Assembly: GCF_019578655.1 (NCBI RefSeq)
Contig: NC_063256.1
Span: forward strand, 10,478,001 to 10,542,000
DNA length: 64,000 nucleotides
From: Ricinus communis
Lineage: Eukaryota; Streptophyta; Magnoliopsida; Malpighiales; Euphorbiaceae
Direction: 5' to 3'
The position numbers and the translations under genes are program-made. The notes under the pieces were generated by a model. It did no database searches and was not told the origin of the DNA. It worked only from the letters and a program-made list of their open reading frames with translations. Shown here piece after piece: positions 36,255-49,932 of the stretch; positions within the stretch are counted from its first letter, which is position 1; the number at the start of each line of letters is the position of its first letter.

Positions 36255-38975
36255 CAAGTTTCTGGTGTGCAGGATCCTCAGACGAGGCAAGCACAAAGCA
36301 TACACTCGTTAAATCTTAAAAGAAATGGAATATATGTATATATATTAGTATTAAAATCACTCTCAATTGTTTTTAGAACTCCCTCGAGTTATTTTATATA
36401 TATATAAAAAAAATACCGTGTCCTTCATATTTTGACTCTGTAGGTATTCATTATGATAATATTTACTGAAATATCATTTTCTAATGTTATGAAGAAAATA
36501 GTGTGATGGAAAAAAATATTATTTTTATTTAATAGTGAATGTAAGGGAGTGACATTCAATTATAAGTTGATTACCACTTCATTTAATGATTAGAATTAAA
36601 GAATAATGATCTTTATATTCTTCATGTGCATTATAGAAGTACTCTTTTAGAAACTTACAAAAGTTTTCTTATGTTTTGACTTGACAAATTTTTAGTATGG
36701 AAAATTCAAATGCGAAACTATAATGAAGTCGTTAACATGGGATTTTTGTTCGTGAAGTCGTTAACATGGTATTTTTGTTCGTGAAGAAATAGAGTGGAAA
36801 GAGGAATAAGAATATAAATGAGTGATTTTTATTGTTGGTGTTTAATTCATAAAGAACCCATTTTAGAATCAAAATGAGATTTATCTCATCAATGAAAAAA
36901 GAAAATTTTAATTCAGACTTAATATATATATCATAATTAATATTAGATTGACACATATATGTGAGTATTTTACACTTTGGTATTGATAATTGATTTATGA
37001 TCTATTATTTGAAACTAATGAATATGTATCAATCATTTATTGATTTGTTGTATGTATACTGACCTGTACCAAGCCTAGGCAATAATTTTTTGAATAGAAA
37101 TCACTCATTTCCTTCTAACTGATAGGGAATGAAAAATTATAAAATTTTCAAACAAATAAAATTAATAACTTATAATTCATAAAAATATTATTTATATATA
37201 TATATATATTGTATATAATAGTTATAAATTAAGTATTATTATTTTTTAATTATTATTAAATATTATTATTGGCATCAACTATAAATAAATTTGATATAGA
37301 GTATAATCATTTTCTTTTATATTCCTCTTCTATCATATGATAAAATTATTAAACTGAAAAACTAATAGAGCCCAAGTGTTGGGAAGGGCATCAAGGCCTG
37401 GCAAAAGGCAGCAAGCAATCGTGAATGATCCATCTCTTTCGGGTTCAAATTCAACGGGAAAATGAAATTCAAAAACTTTTGGCATAGCAGTGGCTAGAGT
37501 TTAGACTATATGATAAAATTAGTAAATTTTTAAAATACATATACTAACTAAATCATTCCATGATTAGTTAATTTTAATATTAGGTACAATAATAAATTAT
37601 GTAACATACATATAAAAGAGTATTTTAATTTATTGGTAATGTGAAAGCGAGGCAATGCATGGTTTGACTATCACCCATTCTTTCAACAATCTTAAATCAT
37701 TATAAATAAATATTTATTGACTTCTCGGCCACATGTTAATATGATGTTAGCATGTTTATGCTTATCCGAATAGAAAAAGAAAAAAAAAAAAAGGAAAGAG
37801 AAACAAGAAAGCCTTATAGTTTTCATTTTATATTTCTTCATTTTAGCTTTTTTTTTTTATATATATAAAAATATATAATAATAACTCATCATAAAGTAGG
37901 TATTTTATAATTGAAATTTGCTATTATAAGTATCTAACTATTTTTGCTCCAATTATATCTTATATGTGACCATTAATCGATTTTATGGGACTAATGATTT
38001 TTTTACTGTAATTTTATAGGATTAATTACTAATAAAATCTTAATTAATAATTACTAATAAATTTTTTTATGGTTATCTTATTAAATATAGGATAAATTAT
38101 TTTTGATTAGTCATAATTAATATTTTTGCAGTAAGTACAATCGATTTCCTACATTTTTTTTTTTACTGTAAAATTTCAAAAATCATTATCAAAAAATGTT
38201 GTCTCTAATACATTCAACCTAAATATTTTCATAATTATTATTATCATTAAATTAATATGATTGTTAACTAACAATAATAACTGGAGCTAATAAAAATATG
38301 AAGGTAAAGAAATCATTTATTAAATAAATAAATAAATAACAAAGTTCATACAAAAGTAAAAAAGTTAAACTAAACACTTATGAAATATAGCCTAATATAT
38401 TTAACCTAATAAGCACGGTATTAAATATAACGATATAAAATAAGACTGAAAATTAAGACTCCCTCTAGGTCAATAATTTATTCAAGTAGAAAAATGGTTG
38501 GTCATCACTCTTCACCTCTTGAAAAGTTCCTTAAACCTTAAAAGAATAATGGAAACTAAAACTAAAGTGTTTGTGTAGAAAAAATCGCAGGGACAAAAAT
38601 AGTTGAACTATGTTTGCAAAGATATATATAGAAAGAGTAATTTTCTAAGTAAGTATGTCTAAAAATATGTACACCAAATATAAATCTATATAATAGATAA
38701 GACTATAATTATTCTTATCTCCAACAAATATTATCTCAATATAAATAATTCTTAATATAAATTTTAATAATAATACAAAATAACTAAAATGACCTCTTGG
38801 GACTTGTATAATTCGGCTGGCACGGCAAATAGCAGGTCCACGTGTCTTAATTTTGGGCCTTGATACGAAATGTCCAATTACATTCATTTTTTAGTATTTA
38901 GCTCTATATTTTTTTTACTAATATTATTTGAAAATAGATAATAAAACTTAATTGAGATATAAATACTTACTTTCA

Positions 38976-38979
<4 letters not shown>

Positions 38980-39013
<34 letters not shown>
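38980..39013. repeat. (AT)n microsatellite
   Basis: A TA tract of about 16 units is read directly. Confidence 0.94.
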
Positions 39014-39018
<5 letters not shown>

Positions 39019-39784
39019 CTATTAAAGCATAAAAACATTCTAAATATGTATATATAATTGAAAGTAAAAATATATGATTATTTTTATTGTAAATATTTAA
39101 TTGATAAAAAATAGGCTGAAATTTAAATTGAGATATCCTTTTTTAAGGAAATCATAACACCTCCGTCATTTTTAAGGAATGAACTTTTTTATTATTTTGA
39201 GAATTAAGTTAAATTAATTATAAATTATTAAATAAGTGAAATAATAATTTATTATTTTTATTTTTATTTTTTTTATTCTTATTTCCACTCTTGAATTTGA
39301 ACCAAGTAGTCAAAAAATTAGACAATTAAGTCTTAGCACATTGAAAGAAAGACTTCTCCTCCTTGCCATTGATTGCTGTATCTTTAGCTATAGAAAAATT
39401 AAATAATTTATGTTATTATTACAGTGATTAGAAGAAAAAATTAGTAAAAAGAAATCATATGCAATATAGAAGGCTATTGGATTAGTTGACATTATTGTCA
39501 GTTCCAAATGCTATGCTTTCACATTGAGGGCTCTGCGTGCTGCCTATCTTAATTCGTTTGTATCCTTTTCCATATTTATAATTTATTCATTATGTGGCCT
39601 ATTCAATTTTCTGTTGCTTTCAACAACCATTATTTAGCTATTAATTAATTCTATTGCTTAATCGAATAGCGACTGCAAAATAAACCAATTTATATAATTG
39701 GAACCCAAAAGAATTCAGCTAAATCACTCACTTGGGTCTTCACATGTAAGATAATATAAACAAAATTATCTTGTATACCTTTGT

Positions 39785-39813
39785 TCTTCTTCTTCTTCTT
39801 CTTCTTCTTCTTT
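39785..39813. repeat. (TTC)9 microsatellite
   Basis: A CTT/TTC triplet run is read directly. Confidence 0.94.
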
Positions 39814-42019
39814 TCCTTATCCTATGCTGCTAACACACTCATTGAGTGAAACATTTCTTTCCTTTTTCTAAAATTTAAAGAAAAAAAGTCTATCCGGTTA
39901 CCTATTCAATTCTTAAATTATTAGATTCGAATTGTTTTTATTTGAAGGTTAATAATTATTGATTATACAACAATACTAGTCATCTCCTTGCAATTGCTTT
40001 AAAAGCAAACACTCTTATCATTTTAATTAGGCTTCAAATATTAGATTCAAATTCTTTGTATCATTATTAGTGTCGAATTTATATTCAAAGGTCAAAACTA
40101 ATTAATTACATATGCTTACTAAATTTATTTTTTAACTTAAGAAATTTATGGAAGAAATTAGTGTCAAAAACTGTTTGATCATAAGAAATACATATTTTCT
40201 CCTTATACTAAAATACATTTTTCTATATCATAAATTAAATTTCTTTAGTTGAAATCAGATTTTTACTTCCATGCCAACCATTTCATTTATATGAAATGTA
40301 CCCAAACTTAATATGTGCATTTTAAACAATTAGCAATTTATTTTTCTCTTTATAAAACTTAAGATAATTTGTGAAAATTAACTGCAACATCATTTTCTTA
40401 ATTAATAAATTGTTGATATTAATAGTAGTTTGAACTTTAGAATAGCAATTATAAAGCATCAATAAAATCAATTAAAATAAATAAAATAGAATTTTCGATC
40501 AATAATTTCGGTCCAGTCTGATTTATTTGTCTTAATTTTTATTTTTTATACATAATAAATATAAATATTTATCCAAACTTTCTTTTATTGATAAGATTAA
40601 AGTTATTTTATTTAATTATTTTTTATACATAAACTTATTATAAATAAAATTCAAAAAAAAAAAAATCCTATGATTTTCATTTTCTTAAAATCGTTGATCT
40701 ACTTCATCCTATCACCAATGATTATAGAAACTTGGGAGCAGATATGATTCGTGCCCCAGCCATGAATTTAGATACTAAATGTCAAGAAACTGCATGTGAC
40801 TTGAAATGAGCCAAAGGGCCAAAGGCAATGATTCGGCTATTCGAAGGCAAAGCCATCTCAAATCAAAATTAATTGCCTATTTACTCGCATAGCATCCCAA
40901 TGATATCATATATTTTCTTAAAGAAAAAAAAAAAAAAGCAAGGGTAGGCACGCTCGACACGTGTAAATTAGGAGTAAGGGATTAGAGTGCAAGGCAATCG
41001 GGGCATGTTATAAACATGTAGGACATTCCGTTTATGTCATTTGGTAATCTGGTCACCCTACTAATTGTGGAAAGGTCTTCTGCTATTGGGAACCGCGTGG
41101 ATAGCACGTTCGTCTCCTTTTGCTTGACCCATGCCTCAGATATTTTGAATCTATCCTACAGATTTTACCAATCATCTCACAACTATTGAATACTTAATCT
41201 CTTTGATTACCCTTTGTTTTTTTCAATTAGTTGATTAGTGACAGATGATATAAGTTCATGATGTTTTGAATTTGAGGCTGTTTTTAATATGGTTTATTTT
41301 GTTAGCCTATTTTAAAATAAATATGAGTTCACGGGCTCATGAGCCGGGGAGACAATCACAGTGTGTGCAATTAATAGTTCAATTTTTATATTGCCGAAAT
41401 CTAAAAACGTACATATTCATTAGTTAATATATAAGTATTCACTATCTAGCAATATAAAAATATTTATTATTTATATTTTGTACATTTATCGCATAAACAT
41501 TTAATACATATTAATAATTAGTAATAATAATTATTATTATTTTAAATTCACACATAGATTATTTTATGAAAATTATTAATTTTTATATTATATATAAAAT
41601 CATTGTTATTAATATATTTCATTATATTTTATGTTATTATTATAATCTCAATATTCATTATATGTACATTTAATTTTTATAAAAATTATTGTAATACTTA
41701 CTAATTTTTAACCGTTAATACTCAAGATAATATCATGCTGATAATTTATTAGGTTCTATAAAATCTATTGATAGATTAAATTAGAACAAATTAATAATAA
41801 AAGTATAGAAAATATAATCAAAGATACAAAAGCATCAATACACATGTGGCAGCTTTGCATCCGGCAAAAAAAATCATAATTTTACAAGTTTTGCAACGGA
41901 AAAGAATTAATGGAGCAAATTTTACAGAAAAATAAAGATATCGATAGCATAAAGAAGTGTAAAATAGAAAACAAAAGAAATTGGAAATATTTTTCAGCTA
42001 ATTCGTTATTTTGATATTC

Positions 42020-43090
42020 AAATCTCACACGTGTGAAAATGCAAATGACCATCCTAAAATATAAAATCAAGCTGCATTTTAGATTATAGGACTGTGTTAC
42101 TACATGGCCTGAATCCATGATACAATATTTTATACTATATTCAATTTACGTAATAACTTTATTTTTCTATTTAATTCTGAAATCAGTATCATAATAACAG
42201 ATTTAAATTCCAATGTCAAATTAATATGGCTCTATAAATATTAATAATATTAAGAGCTCGTATGATTACATTCTGAGAATTACTATTGGTAGTTGCTATT
42301 CTCTTTTTCTTCTTTTCTATAATTTTTTCAGGTAAAAAAAGGTTATTCAGCTGATTTTTATGGGCCGGATATGGAAATGGGAAACAGTGAAAGTCCGCAG
42401 CGCCCATTGCCAATGAAAAAGGAGGACAACGATGCGGTAGCATGAAAGAGTCGTCGGATGAATTGATCCACAGAATAACTAAAAACATGCACGAGAGGGA
42501 TGACGCCACGAAACTTAACAACGTGGTGTTATGAAAAATAGACACGCCAAACACGCTAACGCCGAACTCACGAAAAAAGGCTGAAAAATATTAAATCAGC
42601 GTCACGCACTTCTCAAGCACACACAAAACGCTCCCTCGGTTCGCGTTAGAGTCACGTGCTATTCACGAGCTCTTTGACTACTTTTTTTAATACTCTTTAT
42701 TTTAATTATTATATTATTATTTATTTTAGAAATCTCACACGCTCTCTCTCTCTCTCTCTCTCTATCTTTCCAATTTATGAGACCGGGTCTCTTTGTTTGG
42801 TGAGTTTAATCGGTTTGCCCGATGGAATCGAGTATAGATGAGATCTCGACACGTATGCACGGTGGTCCAAACATGAAAAGCACGTGGGACGCGTGTGCAG
42901 CGTTAAACGTGTAAGGAGTGCAGTGGATAGATAGAGTCGCCCAAAACGCGTGACTGTGAAGCTGGCGTCGCGTGATTAATGAATTTTTTTGAATCTCGTG
43001 GGACTTTTATTGTTGGGGTTTTTGTTCGGGTCTGGAAATTTTGGAGGCTGTCATTTTTACCCTTAGCTTTAGCACGTGGATGACAATTTA
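42020..43090. promoter_or_regulatory. GC-richer stretch with four perfect G-boxes and many ACGTG-like motifs
   Basis: CACGTG occurs at 42028-42033 (within the palindrome CACACGTGTG), 42653-42658, 42881-42886 (CACGTGGG, ABRE-like) and 43073-43078. Several ACGCGT/ACGTGT-like words and a CT microsatellite (42741-42764) lie between them. No recognisable coding region accompanies it; the ORFs at 42216-42554 (minus) and 42656-42841 (plus) have no identifiable domain. It could be a distal enhancer or the promoter of an unrecognised transcript. Confidence 0.35.
42741..42764. repeat. (CT)11 microsatellite
   Basis: A CT tract is read directly within the G-box-rich stretch. Confidence 0.93.
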
Positions 43091-46000
43091 TCAAAATCAA
43101 TTACAAAATCCAATTTCCAAAACTAATACCCTCAAAAATTGTATCGACCAAAGAATAATGTTATCTCACTAAAATTCTCTCTTGCCTGTCTTTTTTTCAT
43201 TTGCAATGATTATTACACATATTAAATATATATTATTTATATATAATTATATAAGAGAGTCCTATATATATATAAAGAAATCCATTTAAATTAATATAGA
43301 AAAATTTCATTCTAAAAAAATTAGATAAAATTTATTTATTTCAAATTAAATTTCATGTTTAAATTTATCTCGACTAACTGTGTTCATCCTTTTATGTAAA
43401 AACAACTGTAATATAAGTTTTCTATTTCTTACTTTTAATATCAATGGATAGAGGAATTTATAGGGTGGTCCATTTCTATATTTTGAAACGTGGACTCGTG
43501 AGATTTTCAAATAAAATAACTTTTTTTCTGGGGAGAGGTTTAATAGTAAAATATTGGCAGAGTGCAAAGGCTAAATACTTCCTCCCCTTTGCTAGGAGGC
43601 CTATGCTTGTTGGAGCAGCCACTCTTCTCACATCAATAATTAATTATACATCTCATTATCCCCCTAAAGATGCAGTCTATCATGAAGCCTTTCTAACCCT
43701 AACTTGGAAGAGTTCTGAAGGTGTTAAAAAGGGCAGACTCAAATCTATTATTTACTTTTAATAAAAATATTTATTTATCTCTGTTTCAAAGAAAACAATT
43801 CCAAACTCAAATATTTGGTAGCTTGAGGTTTTCTTTTTGATAGATTGGAATTAGTGGAAAAAAATGTGTCTTTTTTCTTAAAAAGAAAAAGAAAAAACAT
43901 GTTTCTGCTGCGGTGATCAATACTTTAATCAATTTAGTCAGGTACAACATTATTAATTTAAATTAAATTAAATGAGATCGTTTGTTGAATTTTTCTGGAA
44001 CATGGACACTGATTGAAAAGAAAAAAGAAAAACATCTGTAAGGTATAGTTTATCTATTGTAATTATTGGTTAAATATTTAATGATTAAGAGTATTATCAA
44101 TTCATTAATAAAATTTATCATTAATATTAAAATTAAATTTTTTATTTCGAAAATTATGATGTAGATATTTCAATAGTTATAAAATTACTTTATCCTTTTC
44201 AATTACTACTTCAATAACTAATGATGCCATTTGCTTCAATGTTTATCACAAATATTATATTAGAACTTAAAGTTATATTCAATAGAAATCTATAATTTTA
44301 AAATAAAAATAAAAATATTTAATATTAGGTGATAATGTATATGTTAATAAATAAAATGTATTCTGAACATTATTAGTTGTTTAATTGAATGACTAATTTT
44401 GATGTGCTAATACTAGGGTTTTCTTTTCCTGAAAAACAATAATAAATTGAGATAGTTTAAAAGAACAATAATAAAACAAAGAGTTTTTTTCTAAAATCCT
44501 AACCGCCTTTCTATTATCTTTTTTCTTACCGTTTTCATTGAATTTTTATATTTTATATTCTATTTTGATTAATAAATATGTATATTATTAATAATATTAT
44601 TATTTCTTGATTTCTTTAGAGTTTTTTTAATTCCCTTGTCAACATTTTAATTATGTCTTTTATGAAATTTGATCTTTTTTATGGTTGTATTCATAGAATT
44701 TTATAGATATACAATATTGATGGTAAGAATTTTCTAGTTGATATTTTCTCAAATCATACTCATTTAAAGATTAAAAATTTAGTATATAGTTTAAAATAGT
44801 TACTAATGGAACACACAAATTGTTAAGTTATAAATTAAAAAATACTATTAATACAATTGAAGAATATAAATAAAAATTTACTATTCAAGTGAAATCATTT
44901 TTTTTATATTTCTTGATTATAGCATTTTTTATTTTTTCATTGATCAAGTTTTATTTTTTATTTTATTAATAAATGCAAATTTTACTAATTTTTTAAATAT
45001 CATTATAAATTATTATAATAAATTAATCACCAACCCTTGGGCATTTATTAATATTAACACATATCAAACAAAGATAAAAAAAAGTTAGATACTGATCATA
45101 AATTATAAATCTTCTTTAACCTCTAACTAAAAATATTAAAGGATCTATTTTAAAAGGAAATTCACAATTATGCCAAAGTAAAGTGCCGTAATTGAAATAT
45201 ATAATTAGTTAATCAGAAAATGATAACAAAAGAGGATATATATGATTTATTTTTCTTCTTTTCTATGGATGTCTAAATTTGAAATTTTATATTGCGTTAT
45301 ACACTTTTTTTAATATTATTTTGTCGTATTAATTTAAAATTTCAACGAATGATAAATTACTTCTTTTGGACTGATTGGTTGCTTCTTGTAATTTCATGAT
45401 GAACATTACTGAATTCATCCTTGTCCCAAACGTGGCGTAACACACAAATTGTCAATGTCTCCCAGTGATCCCAACAGTATGACTCATCAAATTCCCTATC
45501 AAAATTTTGGTACTACATTAGTTTTTACAGTCTCATTACAAAAGATTAGATAATTGAATAAATAACATCTAAGGTAGGAAATTAAGAATATAAATCACAC
45601 TACTTTTTGTCCATTAAAATTACTCGGCAATAAAAAAAAAAAAAAAGACATTAGAGGAAAAGTAAAATTGGCTTGGCATCCCTTTCAGCTTTTATTTGCC
45701 TTAGATTCCACTCAAATAGAGAAGGGGCAGGTAATGGCATTAGCATAATTGACTGAATTTCAATGATAATAATAAATAATATTTTTATAGAACAATAATA
45801 ATAGTTTAGATTAAGCATCAAACCTCAAACTTATCAAAAATTAGTTGGTTTTATAGGACTTGTTTGTTTGTTTTCTTTTAAGGGTTAGCTTTCCACATCA
45901 TGACCCCTCAACAGCAAGAAAGGAGCAGTGCTTATATTATTAGCATGTGCTGTATTTCTAGCTTTTACTTAACCAAATTTAAAAGAAAAAAAAAAAAAAA

Positions 46001-47400
46001 GTTACTCCATCAATCTGGGTCCACTGTGGTCAACCTCGTCTACCTTTTCCCTTTGATAGATCTTATTCCTGTACCGCACTGTACTCGATCCTCGCAATTA
46101 AAATCGATTGGGTTAAAATCTGAATCATAGAGATGATTTTTTTAATTTAATCTTCTTTTTTTTTTTCTGGTACAGAACTGCTCAAAGAGTAATTTTCTTA
46201 ATATGGAAAACTCAACATTTAACCACAACTTAATAAACGAATTATTATGTACAAATTATCTAGGCTTTTATATGTGTATGAGTTGTGTATTGATTAATTT
46301 CTTACTATATTTAGCAAATATTAAATCAAAAAATCAATCATTAATAATTATTAAAAATTGTTAATTTATTTTTGCAAGAATTGAATTTATCATCCCATTT
46401 TTAGTGTAGGTACATGATCACTCTGTCTAAACAAGAATTACTCATTATTGACTTCCTAATCCTGCATCCAATTAGAAAATCTTAAACAGTACACAATTGT
46501 TTATAATTTACAAACCTTAAAAGAAAACAAAAACAAACAGTTTAAAGAAAGAGAATCTAGTACAAGAAACAAATATTATTGGATTAAAAAAAAAGTCAAT
46601 ACAAATTAAAGTCCTTATGGACATTAAGCTTTTCCTTTAAGTGGTACATGTGCAATCTATTTATTAAAAAGTCTATGAAATCACTCGCAGACAGTCCCCC
46701 CCTTCCAACCTAAGACTACACTTTCAATTTTTTTTTAATAATGAAATTATAATTATCAATTTGTAGCATAAAAGCAAGCAAATCGTTAGTTGAAGTAGCA
46801 CAAAATCAAAGTATCCACGGACCTAAAATTATATCAATATGTCATTAAATTCTTAATGTAATTCAAATAGAAAAAACATTTAGATCTTATAATTATTATT
46901 TTATGTAATAACATATGATGGTTTAGATTTTTGTTAGTTTATTGATATTTATTTTTATATTCAGACTCATTCAGAATTTGAAAATTAAATCTAATATAAA
47001 GTAGTTTCTAATGATCAAATTATCAGTATAATTTTGACACAAAAAAAAAAAAAATTAAAAGTAATTTCTAGTTTAAGTTTTATTTTCAAATGTAATTTTT
47101 ATTTTATTTTTTGGTTTCACAAGTTGATCAGTAAAAAAATTAGAGCAGAGGATGTGTAAGGGAAAAGGAAATACCGTACCAGGTGTAAGTAGTAAGTACT
47201 ATTACACCTTTTATTAGACCAACAAACAAACCACACAAAATCGTTGCCGACTACTCCGCAACTTCCAACAATTTTTTTCTTTTTCCTCTTTTATTTATTT
47301 CTTATTTCTTATTTCATTTTCTTTTTCTTTATCTAATCAGGGTTTAAAAATCTAAAACCATGGTTACTTTTTTGCACCTGTTCCCTACTTAACCATGGTC
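43091..47400. other. Intergenic DNA, mostly AT-rich
   Basis: No gene was recognised. A 105-codon plus-strand ORF at 43444-43761 has ordinary composition but no motif I recognise. A dispersed repeat copy lies at 44570-44900. The last few hundred bases should include the promoter of the bHLH gene. Confidence 0.55.
44570..44900. repeat. AT-rich dispersed repeat family 4, copy 1
   Basis: It shares ordered blocks with 57940-58290, for example TTTAATTCCCTTGTCAA versus TTTAATTCCTTTTGTGAA, ATAGAATT, CATTTAAAGATT-like and AGTTTAAAATA-like words. It is non-coding. Confidence 0.5.
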
Positions 47401-47466
47401 CACTTTTGCAGTTAAGGTTAGAGTAGAGGGCAGCAAACAACAACAGCAACAACAAATCCATTCCTC

Positions 47467-47472
<6 letters not shown>

Positions 47473-47511
<39 letters not shown>
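47473..47511 (+). repeat. (TC)19 microsatellite in the bHLH gene leader
   Basis: A TC tract follows a CAA-rich stretch (47436-47458) about 575 bases upstream of the bHLH ATG. CT-rich tracts near the transcription start are common in plant genes, so it probably lies in or just upstream of the 5' untranslated region. Confidence 0.93.
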
Positions 47512-47514
<3 letters not shown>

Positions 47515-48084
47515 AACCTCCAAAACTTTGCTACAAAGAGAGGAAAACAAAAGGGATTGATTTGTTTATGTTTTTTTCTTTTTTGTTTTCCCATTCCTTA
47601 TTGTTTGTGAAGTTAAGCCGATTGTTTGCTTTCCGGGAAAATTTTATTCCTCAAATTGAACTGCACTTTCTTGGGAAAATTCTTACAGCTGCCAAAGTTC
47701 ATCTATCATTCTGCTACCTTCTTCTTAAACCCAACTCTTGTCTTGTCTCATGATACTACTTTGGTTGCTTTTAACTGGTGTGTACAATTAGTTTCTCAAT
47801 CATTTCTTCTTTGCATTAATTTTGCTTTACTCTTTTTCTGGGTTTTCTTTGTAACTTAGTTCTAGTATTCTCAAGATCTGAAATTTTATAAATAGAGTTC
47901 TGTTATGCAAGAAAAGACATGTGTATGGTTTTATGTTCTTTGAATGCATTGTTAGATTCTGTTTTCTCTTTTAGCTAAATAAATACTAAGCCCATGTCTG
48001 TTTCTCTTTAATTTGGGAATTTAACTGTAAAGATTTGATTTTGATTTTTTTTTTTTTTAATAATTTGGGCGGGTTTTATAGAAG
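47512..48084 (+). promoter_or_regulatory. 5' untranslated region of the bHLH gene, possibly with an intron
   Basis: A T14 run (48045-48058) followed by AATAATTTGGGCGGGTTTTATAG directly before AAGATG looks like a polypyrimidine tract plus 3' splice acceptor, with a GTGTGTA-type donor possible near 47777. Leader introns are frequent in genes of this bHLH group. The short ORFs at 47562-47859 are not considered coding. Confidence 0.4.
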
Positions 48085-49932
48085 ATGAAGATTGAGATAG
48101 GCATGGGAGGAGGTGGGGCATGGAATGATGAAGACAGGGCTATGGTTGCAACTGTTTTGGGTACAAAAGCTTTTGAATACTTGGTATCAAACTCAGTCTC
48201 AAATGAGAGTCTTTTAATGGCTATAGGCAGTGATGAGAATTTGCAAAATAAGCTCTCGGATCTAGTAGACCGCCCAAATGCTTCAAATTTCAGTTGGAAT
48301 TATGCAATTTTTTGGCAGATTTCGTGCTCAAAGTCTGGTGATTGGGTTCTTGGTTGGGGAGATGGTTCGTGCCGGGAGCCCAGAGAAGGGGAAGAATTTG
48401 AAGCAACCAGAATTCTCAATCTACGCCTTGAGGATGAGACTCAACAGCGGATGAGAAAAAGAGTTCTTCAGAATCTGCATACATTGTCTGGTGAATCAGA
48501 TGAGGATAATTATGCTTTAGGATTGGACAGGGTCACTGATACTGAGATGTTCTTTTTAGCATCTATGTATTTCTCTTTTCCTCGTGGAGAAGGCGGTCCG
48601 GGTAAATGTCTTGCTTCTGGGAAGCATGTTTGGATCCCTGATGCCTTCAAGTCAGGCTCTGATTATTGTGTTAGGTCTTTTCTTGCAAAATCTGCTGGGA
48701 TTAAGACTATTGTGTTGGTGGCTACTGATGTTGGTGTTGTTGAATTGGGGTCTGTGAGATCTCTACCTGAGAGTTTTGAGATGGTTCAGTCAATAAGGTC
48801 AACCTTTTCGACTCATAATTCCGTTAAACCATTGGTATCAGTAGCACCACCAGCACCGGCCTTGCCAGCGGTCAACGAGAAGAAGGGTGAGATTTCACTT
48901 TTTTCAAATGTGGGGATTGTGGAAAGGGTTGAAGGAATTCCAAAAATCTTTGGGCAGGATTTGAACAATTCAGCTCATGGCCATGGACATGGTTTTAGGG
49001 AGAAGTTAGCAGTTAGAAAGATGGAAGAAAGGCCTCCATGGGATGTTTATCAAAATGGTAATAGACTTTCATTTCCTGGTACTCGAAATGGCCTTCATGG
49101 TTCAAGTTGGGCACATAGTTTTAGTTTGAAACAAGGGACCCCGGCAGAGGTTTATGGTTCGCAAGCCACAACAAACAATCTGCAAGAGCTTGTTAATGGG
49201 GTTAGGGAAGATTATAGGCTAAAGAACTATCCGCCACAGAAGCAGGTGCAAATGCAAATTGATTTTTCAGGGCCGTCTGTGATTGGCCGGCCTGTTAATG
49301 TGGAATCAGAGCACTCAGATGTTGAAGTTCCAAGTAAAGAGGAGGGGCCTGGAAACAGTGATGATAGGAGGCCTCGCAAAAGAGGCCGGAAACCAGCAAA
49401 TGGAAGAGAAGAACCACTCAATCATGTTGAGGCAGAAAGGCAGCGGCGAGAGAAGCTAAACCAGCGGTTTTATGCTTTACGAGCTGTTGTTCCTAATATT
49501 TCCAAGATGGACAAGGCTTCCTTGTTGGGGGATGCTATTGCGTATATCAATGAGCTTCAAGCAAAGCTCAAGTCGATGGAAGCAGAGAGGGAGAAGTTTG
49601 GGAGCAGTTCAAGAGATGCATCAGGTTTGGAGGCCAATACAAATGCAAAAAATCAGAGCCAAGCTCCTGAAGTTGATATTCAGGCGTCCCATGATGAGGT
49701 CATTGTAAGGGTGAGTTGCCCTTTGGATTTACATCCTGCTTCGAGAGTGATCCAAGCTTTCAAAGAGTCACAGATCACTGTACTAGACTCGAAACTCACT
49801 GCAGCAAATGACACAGTGTTCCACACGTTTGTGATAAAGTCTCAAGGGTCAGATCAACTGACAAAGGAAAAGCTGATGGCAGTATTTTCTCATGAATCCA
49901 ACTCATTACAGCAATTATCATCAGTTGGGTAG
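48085..49932 (+). CDS. BHLH13: bHLH transcription factor, bHLH13/JAM2-like (bHLH-MYC_N type)
   Basis: The intronless gene encodes 615 residues, complete from ATG to TAG. The N-terminal bHLH-MYC_N domain is at about residues 20-240 ([59 protein letters not shown]). In this family the region includes the JAZ-interacting helix. The basic helix-loop-helix is at about residues 440-500: [20 protein letters not shown], with the His-Glu-Arg residues that contact a G-box, then [20 protein letters not shown]. An ACT-like dimerisation segment lies at about 535-605. A basic [16 protein letters not shown] just before the bHLH is a probable nuclear signal. Close relatives (JAM1-3) repress jasmonate responses by competing with MYC2 for G-boxes. 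The start agrees with the conserved N-terminus. The ORFs at 49227-49421 (minus) and 49472-49708 (plus, other frame) are shadows. Confidence 0.95.
   Translation: MKIEIGMGGGGAWNDEDRAMVATVLGTKAFEYLVSNSVSNESLLMAIGSDENLQNKLSDLVDRPNASNFSWNYAIFWQISCSKSGDWVLGWGDGSCREPREGEEFEATRILNLRLEDETQQRMRKRVLQNLHTLSGESDEDNYALGLDRVTDTEMFFLASMYFSFPRGEGGPGKCLASGKHVWIPDAFKSGSDYCVRSFLAKSAGIKTIVLVATDVGVVELGSVRSLPESFEMVQSIRSTFSTHNSVKPLVSVAPPAPALPAVNEKKGEISLFSNVGIVERVEGIPKIFGQDLNNSAHGHGHGFREKLAVRKMEERPPWDVYQNGNRLSFPGTRNGLHGSSWAHSFSLKQGTPAEVYGSQATTNNLQELVNGVREDYRLKNYPPQKQVQMQIDFSGPSVIGRPVNVESEHSDVEVPSKEEGPGNSDDRRPRKRGRKPANGREEPLNHVEAERQRREKLNQRFYALRAVVPNISKMDKASLLGDAIAYINELQAKLKSMEAEREKFGSSSRDASGLEANTNAKNQSQAPEVDIQASHDEVIVRVSCPLDLHPASRVIQAFKESQITVLDSKLTAANDTVFHTFVIKSQGSDQLTKEKLMAVFSHESNSLQQLSSVG

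Larger units (their letters stand above)
36255..41900. other. Gene-free AT-rich intergenic DNA
   Basis: No gene was recognised. The stretch contains TA microsatellites, a TTC microsatellite, and a weak third copy of dispersed repeat family 2 (about 37905-38200). A GC-richer patch at 37370-37500 contains GGGTTCAAATTC, but no matching A box or cloverleaf, so no tRNA is called. Confidence 0.65.

Noticed and set aside
37370..37500. Possible tRNA or SINE because of GGGTTCAAATTC near 37439
   Set aside because: There is no A box at the proper distance and no cloverleaf could be drawn.
39240..39350. Possible minus-strand SINE (GGTTCAAATTC-like B box next to an A-rich stretch)
   Set aside because: The A-box candidate is weak and the unit is too short. 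It was not strong enough to list.
42216..42554. 112-codon minus-strand ORF in the G-box-rich stretch
   Set aside because: It shows no known motif. The C-terminal third is low-complexity and the frame is not supported by a promoter or homologous block.
43444..43761. 105-codon plus-strand ORF
   Set aside because: It shows no recognisable domain, no supporting splice or promoter structure, and a translation that changes character along its length. It is likely a chance ORF.
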